Below the pieces are notes generated by a model. It was given only the letters and a program-made list of their open reading frames with translations, was not told the DNA's origin and did no database searches. A program made the translations under genes and the position numbers. DNA of 64,000 nt from Monarcha castaneiventris obscurior (Eukaryota; Chordata; Aves; Passeriformes; Monarchidae): assembly GCA_026261815.1 (NCBI GenBank), contig JAMPIT010000493.1, forward strand, positions 8,821,501-8,885,500, given 5' to 3'. Below, piece by piece: positions 27,601-39,830 of the stretch (position 1 is its first letter; each line of letters opens with the position of its first letter).

Positions 27601-28469
27601 AACTGGCACGAGGAATTGCTGGTTCACCTGCCAGGTTGGTTATGGATCCTTGTCATGTGGCAAAGGGAAAGCATAAGTTCTTTGGGGTTCATGTTCTGAT
27701 TTCATACTGGGTGTGTTCCCTGCTTCAGACTCCAGCTCTTTCCCAAAAGCTCCAGTGTTAGCACGGAAATCCACATCCATGTCTTTTTATTGAAAACCTC
27801 GTGCTGTTCCTGTGCAAGCTGCTCTCTTCACTGCAGCTCACCTGTGCCCCTACCCATGATCATATCCTAATCAGAAAACTCTCCTTATTTTTGTAGGATT
27901 ACCTTCCCTCCCAGCAAGATATCCTGCTGGCACGAAGGCCAACCAAAGGGATTCACGAGTACGACTTTGAAATCAAAAATGTCCCTTTCAAGATGGTCGA
28001 TGTGGGCGGCCAGAGGTCGGAACGGAAGCGGTGGTTCGAGTGCTTCGACAGTGTCACATCCATATTGTTCCTCGTGTCCTCCAGTGAATTCGACCAAGTG
28101 CTCATGGAGGACCGGCAGACAAATCGCCTCACGGAGTCCCTGAACATTTTTGAAACAATAGTCAACAACCGGGTGTTCAGCAACGTCTCCATCATCCTCT
28201 TCTTAAACAAGACGGACTTGCTTGAGGAAAAAGTACAGAAAGTCAGCATCAAAGACTATTTCCCAGAGTTTGAAGGGGATCCCCACTGCTTAACAGATGT
28301 CCAAAAATTCCTGGTGGATTGTTTTCGCACGAAACGCCGGGACCAGCAGCAGAAACCCCTGTACCACCACTTCACCACTGCTATTAACACAGAGAACATC
28401 CGGCTAGTTTTCCGTGATGTTAAGGATACCATCCTGCACGACAACCTCAAGCAGCTGATGTTACAGTGA
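3117..28469 (+). CDS. GNA13: Guanine nucleotide-binding protein subunit alpha-13 (G-alpha-13), complete gene, 4 exons
   Basis: Coding exons are 3117-3399, 5651-5877, 23457-23507 and 27897-28469. All introns are GT-AG and the joined frame is 1,134 nt, giving 377 residues, the same length as human GNA13. G-alpha-13 is the membrane-attached alpha subunit that couples receptors for thrombin, LPA and S1P to RhoGEFs (ARHGEF1/11/12) and so activates RhoA. Seen in the sequence: Cys14 and Cys18 (palmitoylation sites in the family); the P-loop GAGESGKS at 55-62; switch I with Arg200 and Thr203; switch II DVGGQR with catalytic Gln226; NKTD at 291-294; TTA at 347-349; and the C terminus DNLKQLMLQ that contacts receptors. 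The start was chosen at 3,117 because it gives the family N terminus MADFLPSRS and has A at -3 and G at +4. The frame stays open upstream to 3,021 but without an ATG there. Compared from memory with human, changes concentrate in residues 76-144; exons 3-4 are nearly identical. Confidence 0.97.
3400..5650 (+). other. GNA13: GNA13 intron 1
   Basis: The intron starts GTGGGT and ends TTCAAG before exon 2, which completes the split Gly95 codon. The first 250 bases belong to the CpG island. A CR1 copy follows, and the rest is AT-richer sequence without recognised features. The acceptor has a weak pyrimidine tract (CTTCCTTGTCATTCAAG). Confidence 0.9.
3690..4112 (+). mobile_element. CR1-type LINE 3' fragment in GNA13 intron 1
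   Basis: Typical forward CR1 order: GAGCTGGGGAAGGGGCTGGA, GGGCTCAGCGTGAGGAACAG, GGTGACCTTATCGCTCTCTA, a GTAGCCAGGTGGGGGTCGGG word, TAGGAAGAATTTCTTCACTT and GGGCTGCCCAGGGAGGTGGT. It ends with a GATCTCAGAGGTCTCTTCCA word and a TTGATTCCGTGATTCTGTGA tail. It is inserted in the same orientation as the gene, beginning right at the 3' edge of the CpG island. Confidence 0.88.
5651..5877 (+). CDS. GNA13: GNA13 coding exon 2
   Basis: Encodes the rest of Gly95 through Leu170, most of the alpha-helical domain that covers the bound nucleotide. The conserved beginning ([17 protein letters not shown]) and end ([15 protein letters not shown] and YDRRREFQL) flank a divergent middle, residues 113-144. That middle includes Gly140, where I recall Arg in mammals. 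The donor is CTG|GTAAGA at 5,877/5,878 and the exon ends in phase 0. Confidence 0.96.
11742..11840 (+). mobile_element. Short CR1 3' end in GNA13 intron 2
   Basis: About 100 bp matching only the extreme CR1 3' end: a GGTCTAGTGGAAAGGGTCCC word, a TGCCCATGGCAGGGAGTTGG word, an AACCCAAACCATTCTGGGAT word and a GATTCTGTGAT tail. It is heavily 5'-truncated. Confidence 0.85.
15182..15392 (-). mobile_element. CR1 3' fragment, reverse orientation, in GNA13 intron 2
   Basis: Begins GGAATCACAGAATGGTTTGG and continues with the GCCATGGACAGGGACACCTT, TCCAGGGATGGGGTAGCCAC and AGAAGAATTTCTTCACTCCA words, which is the CR1 3' end read backwards. It is antisense to the gene. Confidence 0.88.
19637..20090 (-). 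mobile_element. CR1 3' fragment, reverse orientation, in GNA13 intron 2
   Basis: The copy starts around CACACAGAACCATGGAAGGG. It keeps the GTCCAACCTGGCCTTGAACG, GCAACCTGTGCCAGTGCCAC, CAATCTAAACCTGCTTTCTG and CAGGCTGAACAATCCCAATT words in the right order. At about 450 bp it is one of the longer copies here. The edge at the 5' end of the element (right side) is approximate. Confidence 0.88.
23457..23507 (+). CDS. GNA13: GNA13 coding exon 3 (51 bp)
   Basis: This micro-exon encodes 17 residues, [17 protein letters not shown] (171-187), which link the helical domain to the GTPase domain. It is bounded by TTTTTAG and GTAAGT and is in phase 0 at both ends. Length and sequence fit the known short third exon of GNA13. 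Confidence 0.95.
23508..27896 (+). other. GNA13: GNA13 intron 3
   Basis: About 4.4 kb of AT-rich intron beginning GTAAGT and ending TTATTTTTGTAG. Apart from a short reverse CR1 remnant at 25,644-25,690, nothing was recognised in it. Confidence 0.85.
25644..25690 (-). mobile_element. Short CR1 3' remnant in GNA13 intron 3
   Basis: Only about 45 bp: CATGGAATGGTTTGGGTTGG then AAGGGACCCTAAAGATACCC. This is the extreme CR1 3' end read backwards. Short, but the word order is diagnostic. Confidence 0.7.
27897..28469 (+). CDS. GNA13: GNA13 coding exon 4 and stop
   Basis: Encodes residues 188-377 and a TGA stop at 28,467-28,469. It holds nearly the whole GTPase core: switch I (Arg200, Thr203), switch II with Gln226, NKTD at 291-294, TTA at 347-349, and the receptor-contacting C terminus. 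This exon is almost identical to human as I remember it, with only scattered substitutions (for example Gln261, Lys307, Thr323). Confidence 0.97.
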   Translation, partial: DYLPSQQDILLARRPTKGIHEYDFEIKNVPFKMVDVGGQRSERKRWFECFDSVTSILFLVSSSEFDQVLMEDRQTNRLTESLNIFETIVNNRVFSNVSIILFLNKTDLLEEKVQKVSIKDYFPEFEGDPHCLTDVQKFLVDCFRTKRRDQQQKPLYHHFTTAINTENIRLVFRDVKDTILHDNLKQLMLQ

Positions 28470-31400
28470 TGTGCAAAAAAACTTTTATTTCAGTAACTCT
28501 TGTGTGTTGTTTTTTTAACTAGAAGTTTACAGCAGGAGTAGAGAAATCCAATTCCTGTCAGACTTCTTGATATGTGGCTAAAAGCTGCTGCTGAACACAT
28601 TATTGCCAATTTCTGCAGAAATTCAGGCTTAATCTCTTCCAGTGTAGCTTCAAGTTGACTCAAGTAATTTTATAGCAGACCTGTGTCTAAGTTACCTGTA
28701 AAGTGGTAAATTTGACCTTTTACAAACATGTGTATTATCTTAGAAAATCCAGAATTCCAAGTCCAAACTTCAGTGAAATTGTTGCAGTTATTAGACTGTG
28801 GCAGTAATTCAAGGTGGGGGGGAGAGAGAGAAACTTTTCACATCTAACTTCATTGTTAAGACTGTGATACCATAGCTGACTTATATTTTCTCAGGTCTAT
28901 TTTTGGTTAGAAATCCCATCAAATCCCTTGCTGGAATCATCTCTTTGAAGCGCGGGGTCCTGGGTGTAATGTACTTCCTGTTTAAGTATAAATCATGGGT
29001 TGGAATAGGAGATGCTTTAAAAATGCTTAAAATCAGGAGTTCCAGGCATATCTATCAGGAAGTGCAGAGTCCAGTGACGAGGGATTAGTGGTTGGCACAG
29101 TACACGGATTCACTCCAGAGGCGTCCACACGTCCTGGAGCCATGGCAAAGCACAGAGCACTCTGATCAATCCTCTTGGCACTGGTGTGGGAAGGGGGGAG
29201 CAAGCCCCAGCTTGTGTTTTTTATCTTCACTAACCAGATGTTTCCTGCAGGTAGCTGATGTTACCTGTGGGTCACCTGTTCCTGAAGCGCTTTAACTTAG
29301 CACTGGTTTATTTGAACTCCCTGCCTCCTTCCCAGGTGCCTCCTCTGAGTCAGGGGCGTTTGGTGATGGAGAGAAGGACTTGCAAACCTAAGTGCCTCCT
29401 TGTGTTCTGTCCTCCTCTGGCATTTTCAGTGGCCTTACGAATTCCCAGCAGAGGCCTTGTGTAGCTGACACCGTGCAGATGAATGTTTCCTTCTGAAAAA
29501 ATTCAAGAACGTGTCCCAGCAGAACGTGCTTCAGCTGATGAGGTTCTTTCTGAGACCTTCCAGTTGGGTCTAAGCAATCCTAAGTGTACTTGAGCCAAAT
29601 AGGTTGCACAGCATCTTCCAGGGTGCTGCTTGTGGCTATTTTACCCAAAGTTCTATTGCAGTTTTGTTTGTTTTTCTTATGGGGAGTTGTTAGCATTGCC
29701 ATGTGATTAAAAAAAAAAAAAAAAAGATAATAATAATGAAAAATAGTGAAAATAAAGCAATCCTGATGTACCCCACAGCACACTGCAAAAAGAGAGTGAG
29801 ATTGTGATACAAAAATCAGTGTCCCTACCGTGTTCCCCCGGGCTGTAGTGTCATGTGGGCAGTTCAGCTGCCACTTTGCCCCGTGGAGTTGGCCAGTTCC
29901 TGTGGATCGTGCTGGTGGCCAATCCTTCAGTAAATTCTTACTCACATCCCACGAGAGGGGGGTGACAGGGTGGTGTCACTGCTGGGAGCAGTGGCCCTGC
30001 CAGGACATAGGAAAGCTGCCTGTCTCCTGAACTTAGCCTTTACTTACTGTGACTGTAAGTTGTATCAACATCTCTGTACCTCGTTCTCCTGGCAGTACAA
30101 GGGGAATCGTGTGTTTTTATTTAGTTAGGTGCTTTGAAAGACCTCTATTTTTTCATATCATCCAGTGAATAGTCATAGGTTAGTCTGCAATGCTGGTGAT
30201 CAGGCACTGTTTGGGGGAGGAAAGAATTCTGAAAAGAGCTTGGGAGAAGTCACAGTGCAGAATCTAAACATAATCCTGAAGTCTGGATGCAGCGCTGATG
30301 TCAGGAGAGTTAATAGAATCTTGGATGGGGATATTTAATGTAGATTTTGCCTCTACTGAACATGGATTATTTCTGATTTGCTGTGTTCAGGTTATATGTG
30401 AGCAATTCAAGGAGGAGGATGAAGTAGAGACCTCAGGAAAGGCTGGTGAGGCTCTTTCAAGGACTGAACAACACACCTGCGATGGGAGCAGAAGTTCTCC
30501 TTTGGGCTATAAATGCTCCATGAACAGACACAAACCTCTGGTGGCCTCCAAGTCCAGTCTTGGAAACCAGAAAATAAATCCATACCCTTGGTTGTCAACA
30601 AGAGGAGGAGTTGGTTTGGTTTTTTTCCTTTGCTGACAGTTGTCTGAACAAGTGTCTTTTCAAAAAAGAGACATAGCTCTGATTAAAGCAGTTAATTTGG
30701 AGAGGTCTGCAGTAGGTGTTTTGGAGGGTGTCAGACCAGATGATTGCAGAAAAGACTAAAGACTGGTAGTGGATGACAGGGTGAGTACCAGGGATTTATC
30801 TAAACTAATTTACATGAAGTGTTGATGAATTTGTTGTCAATGGAACCTGTTAATTTACTGAAGATGCTCAAAACTGATGTCAGTCTAAGGATGTAGCCAG
30901 GATCACCAAGGCACTGGGCACTTCTGACCTTTGCTGAAGTGGGGGAAATCCTCAGCAGCTTCTCCCCAGAACCACCACAAAAATCCCTGGTTTGAGTCCT
31001 TTCAGATCACTGTCCCTGTGAACCCCAGGGCCTGTAAGAGAGCGAGGGGGACCCCAGTGCTGGGTCACTTGTAGGCCCTGGTAGATAAAGCACTATATGA
31101 ATCTCAGGCAGAAATGAATTGTTTTAATGAAATAACTGAGTCAGTCGGGTTTCCCACTCCCAGTTCTTGAGGGGGGTGAGGCACCACACCTGGATGTTCC
31201 TGTTTACATCTTTCCTGTGTTATCCTACAGCCAAAAACCCCAAATCAATGCCCTTGCCCATCTTCAGGCTCACTCTTCACGAGCTCCCTGAATGGTGCAC
31301 ACCTTGGATTTCCTGTTAGATTTCTTTCTAAATGTCATTTGTTTATAGCAGGACATAAATTTGGTAAAAGAGCTCTGAAGGGTCGATGCTCTGAACAGAC

Positions 31401-32705
31401 TGAGTTTTATCCTGGAGAAACCAGAATCACAGTTTGCTGGTGAGAGTGAAGCTTCCTCATGGAAACCAGTCTGTGGTACAAGGTTGGGATGTGTTCTTGG
31501 TGAAGGTGGGAAAGCAGGTAGAAAGTGAAGTTTTCCAGAAAATCAAGTTTCCCGAAATTCCTTAGTTTTCTTTGCTGGAGTGAGCTGTGTTCTAAAGATC
31601 ACTGACCGTATGGAGATAAACCACTGTCCTGTACAAGCTGTACTTGAAGGTGAAATTGGTGTTTTAGTGACTGTTCCCTGCTGCAGTGTTCAACTGAGAT
31701 GATTGATACCTAAAAACTGTGGCTGTTCATCAGGGCTTTAAAAATTTTACTGGTTTTTTTTTCTATATATTGTACGTGGGAGCATAAGCCATCAGTTTGT
31801 GTGAAACTTCAGCTTTCTTCTAGAATAACTGCTCTCAAAAAAAAGTCAAGTTGATCTCAAAGGCTGTTTATGGGGCTCGTTTGTGAGTAGCTTTAGATTT
31901 TGCCCATCAGCATTATTCCAGCAGTGCTGGGGTGGGTGGGTGGATGTTCCTGGTGGATCCCAGCCCGTGTGGGAGCAGCTCCGAGCTCCCAGCCTGAGCT
32001 GTCCCTCGTGCCCGTGGCCAGCAGAACAACCCCTGGCAGCTCCTCTGCCAGGACACTTGCACAAGGTTCATTTTCCAGCACCATTCCTGTTCACACCCAC
32101 GGGGAGTCTCCTGCCGTGCCCAATCGTTCACCAATTCACTTTACAGGTCTTGTCTCTCTGATGGTACCATTAACATAGTTTTTAATTACACAGCATTGCA
32201 ATACAGTGCCATTTTGCAATTTCTTTGCGTTGTACTTGAAAATAAGTTGAATTGCAGACTATTTAAAACTGCTTTCCTGCGCTTTCAGTAGCAGTGAGAG
32301 CTTACCTTACATGAAGCCTTTATGTAAAAATATATTTTATAACAACCTCATAGATCTTTAACAAACCAAGATTTGTATTAGCTTTGTATAAATGTTTGTG
32401 GCTTACAATTTTATATGTTTAACTTTTTATAAACTTTCCAGGGACTACTTTTTATTGTAAATTTTTTTTTTCTCTCCTTGCTTTAGTTTAAGATTGGCAA
32501 TAAATTATTTCTAAGGGAGGTCTTAGAAGAAAAAGCATCACTTCCTTTTTATAAAACGGTTAAATCGATTCATAGTTTCAAACCTCTTACACTTGCTTGT
32601 ACATTGCTCTGTACATACTCCAAAAGTGTTGCCTTTCAGCTATTAATATTTGCCTTGTGTACAAAAATTACTGACGATGAATAAACATATACAGCCTCAT
32701 GTTGG
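28470..32705 (+). other. GNA13: GNA13 3' UTR (probable extent)
   Basis: No gene-like frame follows the stop, and the sequence becomes very AT-rich near its end (32,160-32,700), as is usual for a long vertebrate 3' UTR. Candidate poly(A) signals AATAAA occur at 29,751-29,756, 30,573-30,578, 32,499-32,504 and 32,680-32,685. I take the last as the main distal one because it sits at the end of the AT-rich block and is followed by a GT-rich stretch (GTTGGTGTGATG). An A-run at 29,709-29,725 lies inside. The end point is inference. Confidence 0.6.
32680..32685 (+). terminator. GNA13: Probable distal poly(A) signal of GNA13
   Basis: AATAAA followed about 20 bases later by the GT-rich stretch GTTGGTGTGATG, the arrangement expected for a cleavage and polyadenylation site. 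Upstream alternatives exist within the UTR, so short isoforms are possible. Confidence 0.6.
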
Positions 32706-33771
32706 TGTGATGAAATCATTTTTTCTGTTTAATAACGAGCAGAGGCAGCCAGCTGACTCTTTTTTGTCGGCTGGCAAAGCCCGGCTGGTTTGTTCCTGCA
32801 AACACATCTTGTGTTTCAAATAAAATATGTAACAGAGTCAAACAAACTCTCTGCTCAAAAGGCTCCTCCAGGTTCTGCTCGGCCTGATGACTTTGTCCCC
32901 AGCAGGGAGGCACCAGGAAATTGCTGACTTGCACTTGACAGCCAGCTTTGTGCTCAATATTTAAAATATTGATGGCACTCGGGTGTGTTCTGCGACAAAC
33001 CTCTATGAATTATGGATCTCGGTGTGACAGAGTTGTTTTTACTATTTTTTTAGCTCTTTTTGACTAAGCCAGCCTCTGCCTCCTGGAGAAGAGGCTCCCT
33101 GGCTGCAGTATGAAGCAGAATTTTGCAGCAAAACATTGATTTCTCATCAGTTTTTGTAGGCCTGAGATGGTTCATTTTCCACAAGAGCCCTTGGATTTGG
33201 CTGGCGTGCTGTGGACACTAAATCCCCGGAAATACTCAGCCCAGGTCATCCTTGTTTATAGAGTTAGAGCTCAGCATTAGTGCTGGGCCTGCTAACAGGA
33301 GCACAGGAGCTGCAGGAATTCCCAGTGTGGATGTTGCCGTGGGTCAGTCGGAGCCTGGACACTCTCAGGAGCCACCTCTGGTCACTGAAACGAGTTCAGA
33401 CCCTCCCAGGTATCCTGGAACTTAGCTCAGCTCCATGTGGCTTGGGTTCCAGGTCCTGCCTGTCCTGGGAGAGCTGGTTCTGAGGAATCACCACCTCATC
33501 TCTTGACCCCTTTTCACTCTGATCAGTCACATCAGCTGAACACTGTTGCTCTGACTTTAAAAAGAAATCTCCTCAGGTCTTTTTGAGACTTACTTTTTTT
33601 TGCATCCCACTTCATGAGATGCCAGCTGAGGGGTAAAACTAAACCTACCTAGAACTCAGCTTAAGAAGTCATGGTTGCTGGGTTTTATAATCCAAATATC
33701 ACAAGTGTGATTGGATTGCTTTCACCTGGGCTTCTGGTGAAGCTTTTGAGGGGATTAAAGCCCTGGGTGAA

Positions 33772-33880
33772 CTGGTCTGGTGGAAGGTGTCCCTGCCCAT
33801 GGCAGGGAGCTGGAACTGGATGAACTTTAAGGTCCCTTCTGACCCAAACCATTCCATGATTCTATGATTATTCTGTGAAA
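33772..33880 (+). mobile_element. Short CR1 3' end
   Basis: The words GGTCTGGTGGAAGGTGTCCC, TGCCCATGGCAGGGAGCTGG and AAGGTCCCTTCTGACCCAAA appear in CR1 order. They are followed by a repeated ATTCCATGATTCTATGATTA tail, which is the tail microsatellite of CR1. Confidence 0.88.
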
Positions 33881-36739
33881 TAATAACATACAAATAACTA
33901 ATAATTTTCCTTAGGAATGGGTTGGTGTTGTTGGACCATCCAGCAGTGACTCCTGGGCTCTGATCACCTCACTGCACTGATGTGCCAGGGGCTGAAGTGA
34001 TGGGAAGAGCAGAAGGGGAAAAATGAGTACATTCAATGATTTGTGGGAGCAAGTGAAGTTTCCTCACATTTGCAACACTTTTGATTCACCAAAGCACCTC
34101 GTTGCAGTGCTGAATGTAGGTTGGGTGCTTGAGCCTCTTCCTTCCTGTTCAAGTAACTCGGTGATTGCACAATAACTGACAGGAGGGATTAAAAACGCAG
34201 TGGGGCTGTGCCCGAGTGTCCCTGGCTGCCCCTGGCAGCAGGAGCTGGGTTCAGAGCCGACCTTGGTCCCGTTCCTTCTGGGGAGCAGAGGTGACCAGGG
34301 AGGGCAAAGTGCTGAGGAGCGGCTGCCGGGAGAGATCCCGTGGGGAATCCTGCTGGAAATGGGACAGGAGTCTGCCCTGGCACAGACCCTGCTGGGTTTG
34401 CCTCTAAAACAAAGCAGGTGGTGGCACTGAGGTACCTCTGGCCCCTCCACCTGACACACTGCCCACTTGTGCTTTCCACACCAGCTGAGACGTCTTCAGC
34501 GTATGTGAAATGGGAATCGATTAAATTGATAAGAAGGATCCAAATGGACTGAGTCCCACGAGACTCTGCAGTGGTGTTTTATTTGTGCCTAACCTCAGAT
34601 GCCTTTCTCTGCTTTCCTGCCTGGAATTTTTATGCACATCAGGGGCAAGATATTGGTTCCTGCTGGAGTGCAGCTTCCACAAGCAGCGTTTTCCTGGGCT
34701 CTGGGGTTCTTGCTCACTGTCTCTGCTCAGAGCAGCTCCTGCAATTTCCAAGCGAGGCAGTGAAATGCTCCATGGCAGAGCCGGTCCTTAGCTTGGGTTC
34801 AGCAAACAGGCAGCAGATGACTCGGAGATAAGGAATCCAAACATCCCAGATGAGATGTGAGGGTAGAGCAGTCCCTGCCCCTGCGTGCAGCCGAGCTGCT
34901 GCCTCTGCCCAGCGCTGCGCAGGGAGCCAAGAGTTTGATTAATTGCTGAGCACTGGATCTGACAAACCTGGATTTGGGGCAGGCTGCTGCCAGCCAAGCT
35001 GCAGCTCCATGCAGAGTTAATATTTAAAGGCTGAGCCCTCCCAGGCTGTGAGCAGCAGGTCGTGTTTGCTGCTCCTCGGGCAGGGAGGGCTCCGAAGCAC
35101 TGCAGGGGAAGGCAGGAACGTTTGTCAGCAGACCCAGGACGCAAATAAATCCCTTCTCTCTGCCTGGATGGCTGGAAACGTGGTGACCCGCTAAGATGGT
35201 GCTGATCAGTGCAGACTGGTTTTTATTAATTTAGGGCCTGCAGAGTGGGAGGAAGCACAAGATCCTGTGCATCCGACAGATCCAAAGTGAGTTTTTCCCA
35301 CTCCCAGTATTCAATAGTGATTCTTGCCTGTATAAAAGATGCTGGTGCCCTTCCCAGGGTTCTGCTCATTGACAGGCAAGAGCCCAAATCCCTGCCTGCT
35401 GTCCAAATCTGTGTCCTGTCCAGCACCAGACCAGCCTTGGGTGGCTCTCAGCCAGGCTGCGGGTGCTGCCCTGTCCCCTCTGCTGTCGCCTGCAGCCTGG
35501 AACACAATCAACTTCTCTGACGAAGCAAAAAGCCACATCTTTACCAGATCCAGAGGGGAAGCAGCAGTGGAAAAAAGGAGAAGGACATCTCATTTAACAT
35601 CCCCTCTCCCCCAGATGGCCTTTGAGCTGCTTAGGGACTGAGTGACTGTTTCCAAGCTGACCATATTCCCTGTCAGTGATGTCTGTGGGGGTGGCAGCAG
35701 CCGGGAATAACTCACCTCCAGGGAGTGACCCCCTCCAGCACTCCCTGCATCCGGCTGTCCCTGCAGTGCCACAGGGAGGAGGTGGCATCACCACCCCCAC
35801 GTGAGGTTCAGCTCCTCTGTGCACCCCCAGACTGTGCTGGGAGCTTGTTGTTTTCGGCTTTTATTGGAAGAAAAACTGATATCCATCAGTGCTACAGATC
35901 TTTCTGGGGTTGCCTAGGCAGAATATTTTGCATTTTTTCTGTATGAGCTGATTCTCTTATATTGATCCAGAGTCTAAGGGTGGGAGCAGCTGTGAATTGA
36001 TGACTGTTTCCTGCTATAGCCTCCATTTTCCCTGAAGAAAAGGGAAGCAAAGGAACTTCAGTGAAATCAGCATTTTCAAAGCGTTATTAACATCAGGATT
36101 TGCAGGGGGGCAAGTTGAGCAAGGCTTCAGCAGCATCAGCCTTCTTACATCACGTCTGGCATTTGCTAAAAATTTGTCAAAAATTAAGGGGAAAACTTCC
36201 TCTTTTGTTCCCTCAGATGACCCACGCAGACTCTCCTTCCCTCTTTCTCCCATGCCCACTTACAAAACTTGAGGAGGAAAGGGGATATTTCTCATTTTAT
36301 CCTCTGCTGTTCTCCACAAGCTGCCGGGGGCAGGGACACCAGCCTGAGACTGCAGCAGAAGCCACTCCAGCCCCTCCTTGCTGATTGTCTTGCATCTTCT
36401 CCCACAGCAGGAAACCCTTGTGCTGCTCCTCCTCTCACCTCTGCAATAATCAAGGTGAAATATTATTAAACACTTTTTTTTGCCAGCACGTGGCAAATCC
36501 TAAATCCTTCTCCTGTTTCCAGTGAGAAGTTGGCTTTCGCTGCACTGTGATGAAGCAGTGCAGAGTCACCTCTGCTGGGGATGTCACCAGGGATAGGAAC
36601 ATTTTTGCATGTGCAAAAGCAGCAAGTCTGTGGCTGTCTCCTTGTTCAGCTGATTGACACCACTGCAAGGACCCGATTGTGGTCTTCAGTCCATGGAGGG
36701 AGCCTGAAAGAAAGATGGAGAAAGACTATTTGGAAGGTC

Positions 36740-37014
36740 CTGGAGTGACAGGACAAGGGGGAATGGCTTCAAACTGACAGGGAGCAGGTTTAGATTGGAT
36801 ATTGGGAAGGAATTGTTCCCTGTGAGGGTGGACAGGCCCTGGCACAGGGTGCCCAGAGAAGCTGTGGCTGCCCCTGGATCCCTGGCAGTGCCCAAGGCCA
36901 GGCTGGAGGGAGCTTGGAGCAGCCTGGGACAGTGGAAGGTGTCCCTGCCTGTGGCAGGGGATGGCACTGGATGATCTTTAAGGTCCCTTCCAGCCCAGCC
37001 CATTCCATGATTTC
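36740..37014 (+). mobile_element. CR1 3' fragment
   Basis: Forward CR1 order from GGACAAGGGGGAATGGCTTC through TTTAGATTGGATATTGGGAA, GGGTGCCCAGAGAAGCTGTG and GGAAGGTGTCCCTGCCTGTG. It ends in ATGATCTTTAAGGTCCCTTC and CATTCCATGATTT. Confidence 0.9.
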
Positions 37015-38999
37015 TCCCTTTAGAAAAGCAACCCCAGTTGCCAGAACTGGAAGAAGGTTTGATATATGGAGAGTGTTTAGACATTTATTATTCAAATTAA
37101 TTGCCAGAGGGAGCTCCTCTCTGAAAGGCTAGCAAGGTAAAGTGTTGTTTTCCCCTCTCCACAGCAGCAGGGATGGAATATGAAAGCACCTGGCAGCCAT
37201 CCAGCCGTTCCTCTGGAGCCAGGCTTCCCACTCCTTGTCTCCCTACCCCGGCTCCTTCGCTTGCAGCAAGACAAATGCCTGTGATGATGCCAAGGGAAGC
37301 AGAGCAGAGGGGGAAAACACAGCCTGGCACTTTCTCTTCCTGCTGGGGCTCTCCGGGGAGGGAGAGGTCGGTGATTCCCTGAGCAGGGGGAGCCCTCGGA
37401 TGGGAATCGCTGCCCACAAGGAGCTCCTGGGAGCTGGCAATTTCAAGGGGCACCTGGAGGGAGAGAAAAGCATCTGAGGAGAGCAACCCTTAGCCTGAAA
37501 AGGTGTCCCAGGTCGGTGGGTGAAGCACTCCCAGAAGTGATGAAATCATCTGCACCCCACACCTTTGTGCCCCAGCTCCCTGATAAAGGCAGGATGGGGT
37601 GGGTGTGATAGTGCTGGGCACTGAAGGTCCTTGCAGGAAAGGTCCAGACTGTCTTCTTGCTGAGGGGGCGTTTCAAGGCAGGGCCCTTCAGGACCCAATT
37701 GTGGCAGGATTTCACCCGTCCCATGTCCATGTTCACATTTATAACACTCACAAACCCTCTCATTTAAAAACTCCAGCTCTTGGCAGTGCTGTGGGACATA
37801 ACCTCACGTATTTACAGTTCCTGTAAAGCAAAAGAACAACTAAAACATCTGGAATGAAACTAAAAGTGAAACATTCTCCATTTCCATAGTTCTTTGGATC
37901 TCACATTTCTTTAGCACAGGCTGATTTTTTCCTCCATCTTCTGGTCAGATGGGATTTCTGTTTGTGGGACATGAGTGTCACCCCATCCTTATATCCCAGG
38001 CTGTTTGGGAAGAGCTCCTAACGCAATGCTTATTAAAAATACTTCAGAGCTGGATGTATTAGTAGGAGAAACAGATCTTTGCTTGACTGACATGGCAAGG
38101 TTGTTGTCTGCAGCCAGTTCTGTTTCAGCCCTGTGTCAGTCTGAAGCTTCAGACCAAACCATCGTGGAGGAGCTGGAGAGGCAGAGGGAGGGCCATGATC
38201 CATGTTCATGGTCCTGTGCCATGATCTGAGCACAGGATGGATTCCAGGAACATCGGAGCACTAAATATAGCAGCTGTGCTTGCTCAGCAGCTTTGGGTCC
38301 AGCAGGCCTAAGGGGAGGTGTGAAATTCAGTCTTAATCACCACATTAGCAAAGCTTCCTGACAATTCCAGGATCCCTCTTTTCCCTGGTTTATGTCTCTT
38401 TGGAATGCTGGAGAGAATAATGAAATCATTAATTTACAGATATTGGAAGCATGGGCTAAATTCTTCCTCTGTTCTCTGTCTTCATCAAACCTCACAGTGT
38501 TTGTAAAAGCTTCTGAACACAAAAAGCATCACAAGAGTGTAAATATTGCAGCTTTTATTTGTTTGGATTGAATAAAAACCCTGAAGATCTGTTGGGTGTG
38601 TTGGGGAAATGCTGCTCCTGAGATACCTGTACAGACCAGTAAGCCCAGAATGCCTCGTTACAGGGTTTCCTAGGAAAAATGCACGGAGGCAGGCAACTCC
38701 CTGAAGGGTTTCAGCTCAGGGTTGAGAGTGTGGTCATGGTGCATCATCACCCATGATGCTTTTCCCCCCAGTTTTGCAAATTCTACCCAAAATCTCCTCC
38801 AGAAAGGGCAGTGCTCTAATTATCAAGACCCCAAAGTTCTCCTTCACTTGCTGCTGCTTTCCTGCAGGTCTCTTAAAATTTAAATCTGTTTAAATGAGCT
38901 GGATTAATAAAATATGCTCCATCTCTCTCATGCACACATTTTAAATTAATAATGGCAATGCTGCTGTAAATTCATGCTGGAACAAACCAGACCAGCATG

Positions 39000-39830
39000 C
39001 CCAGTCCTCGTGTCCCCAGCCCGTGTGTCCCTGTCCAGCCTGTCCCTGCCCAGCGTCTCTCCATCCCACTTGCCCCCATCCCACCTGTACCCATCCTGTA
39101 TGTCCCAGTCCCACGTGCCCCCATCCCACCTGTACCCATCCTGCATGTCCCTGTCCATGTGTCCCTGTCCCACGTGTCCCCATCCTGTGTGTCCATACCC
39201 CACTTGTCCCATCCCATCTGTCCCCATCCCGCCTGTCCCCATCCTGCCTGTCCCTGTGCCACCTGCCCTGTCTTTCATGTCCCTGTCCCATGTGTCCCCT
39301 CCCGCTGGTCCTCATCTCTCATGTCTCTATCCCGTATGTCCCATCCCACTTGTCCCTGTCTTTCCTGTCCCTGTCCCGTGTGTCCCTGTCCTCCCTGTCC
39401 CTTTCTCACATGTCCCCATGCCGCCTGTCCCCATGCCGCCTGTCGCCATCCCTCCTGTCCCCATCCCTCCTGTCCCCATCCCTCCTGTCCCTATCCCACC
39501 TGTCCCCATCCCGTGTCCCCATCCCGCCTGTCCCCATCCCTCCTGTCCCCATCCCTCCTGTCCCCATCCCGTGTCCCCATCCCGTGTCCCCATCCCGCCT
39601 GTCCCCATCCCGTGTCCCCATCCCGTGTCCCGATCCCTCCTGTCCCCATCCCGCCTGTCCCCATCCCGTGTCCCCATCCCGTGTCCCGATCCCTCCTGTC
39701 CCCATCCCTCTTGTCCCCGTCCCGTGTCCCCATCCCGTGTCCCCATCCCGTGTCCCGATCCCTCCTGTCCCCATCCCTCCCGTCCCCATCCCGTGTCCCC
39801 ATCCCATGTCCCCGTCCCGCAGCCCCGGGG
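39000..39830 (+). repeat. C-rich minisatellite, 13- and 15-bp units
   Basis: The first part (39,000-39,410) is degenerate, built of CTGTCCC(C/T)ATCC-like words. From about 39,412 it becomes regular, alternating a 15-bp unit CCATCCCTCCTGTCC with a 13-bp unit CCCCATCCCGTGT. Blocks of the two units are themselves repeated, which indicates higher-order duplication. Nearly all G is on the opposite strand, so all three frames of each strand stay open. The long open frames here are a consequence of the repeat, not evidence of a protein. Confidence 0.9.

Larger units (their letters stand above)
32706..38990. other. Intergenic region between the convergent genes, first part
   Basis: No coding region was recognised. 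Open frames of up to 130 codons overlap one another on both strands and match nothing I know. Two forward CR1 fragments lie inside (33,772-33,880 and 36,740-37,014). Base composition becomes progressively more GC-rich to the right. Confidence 0.65.
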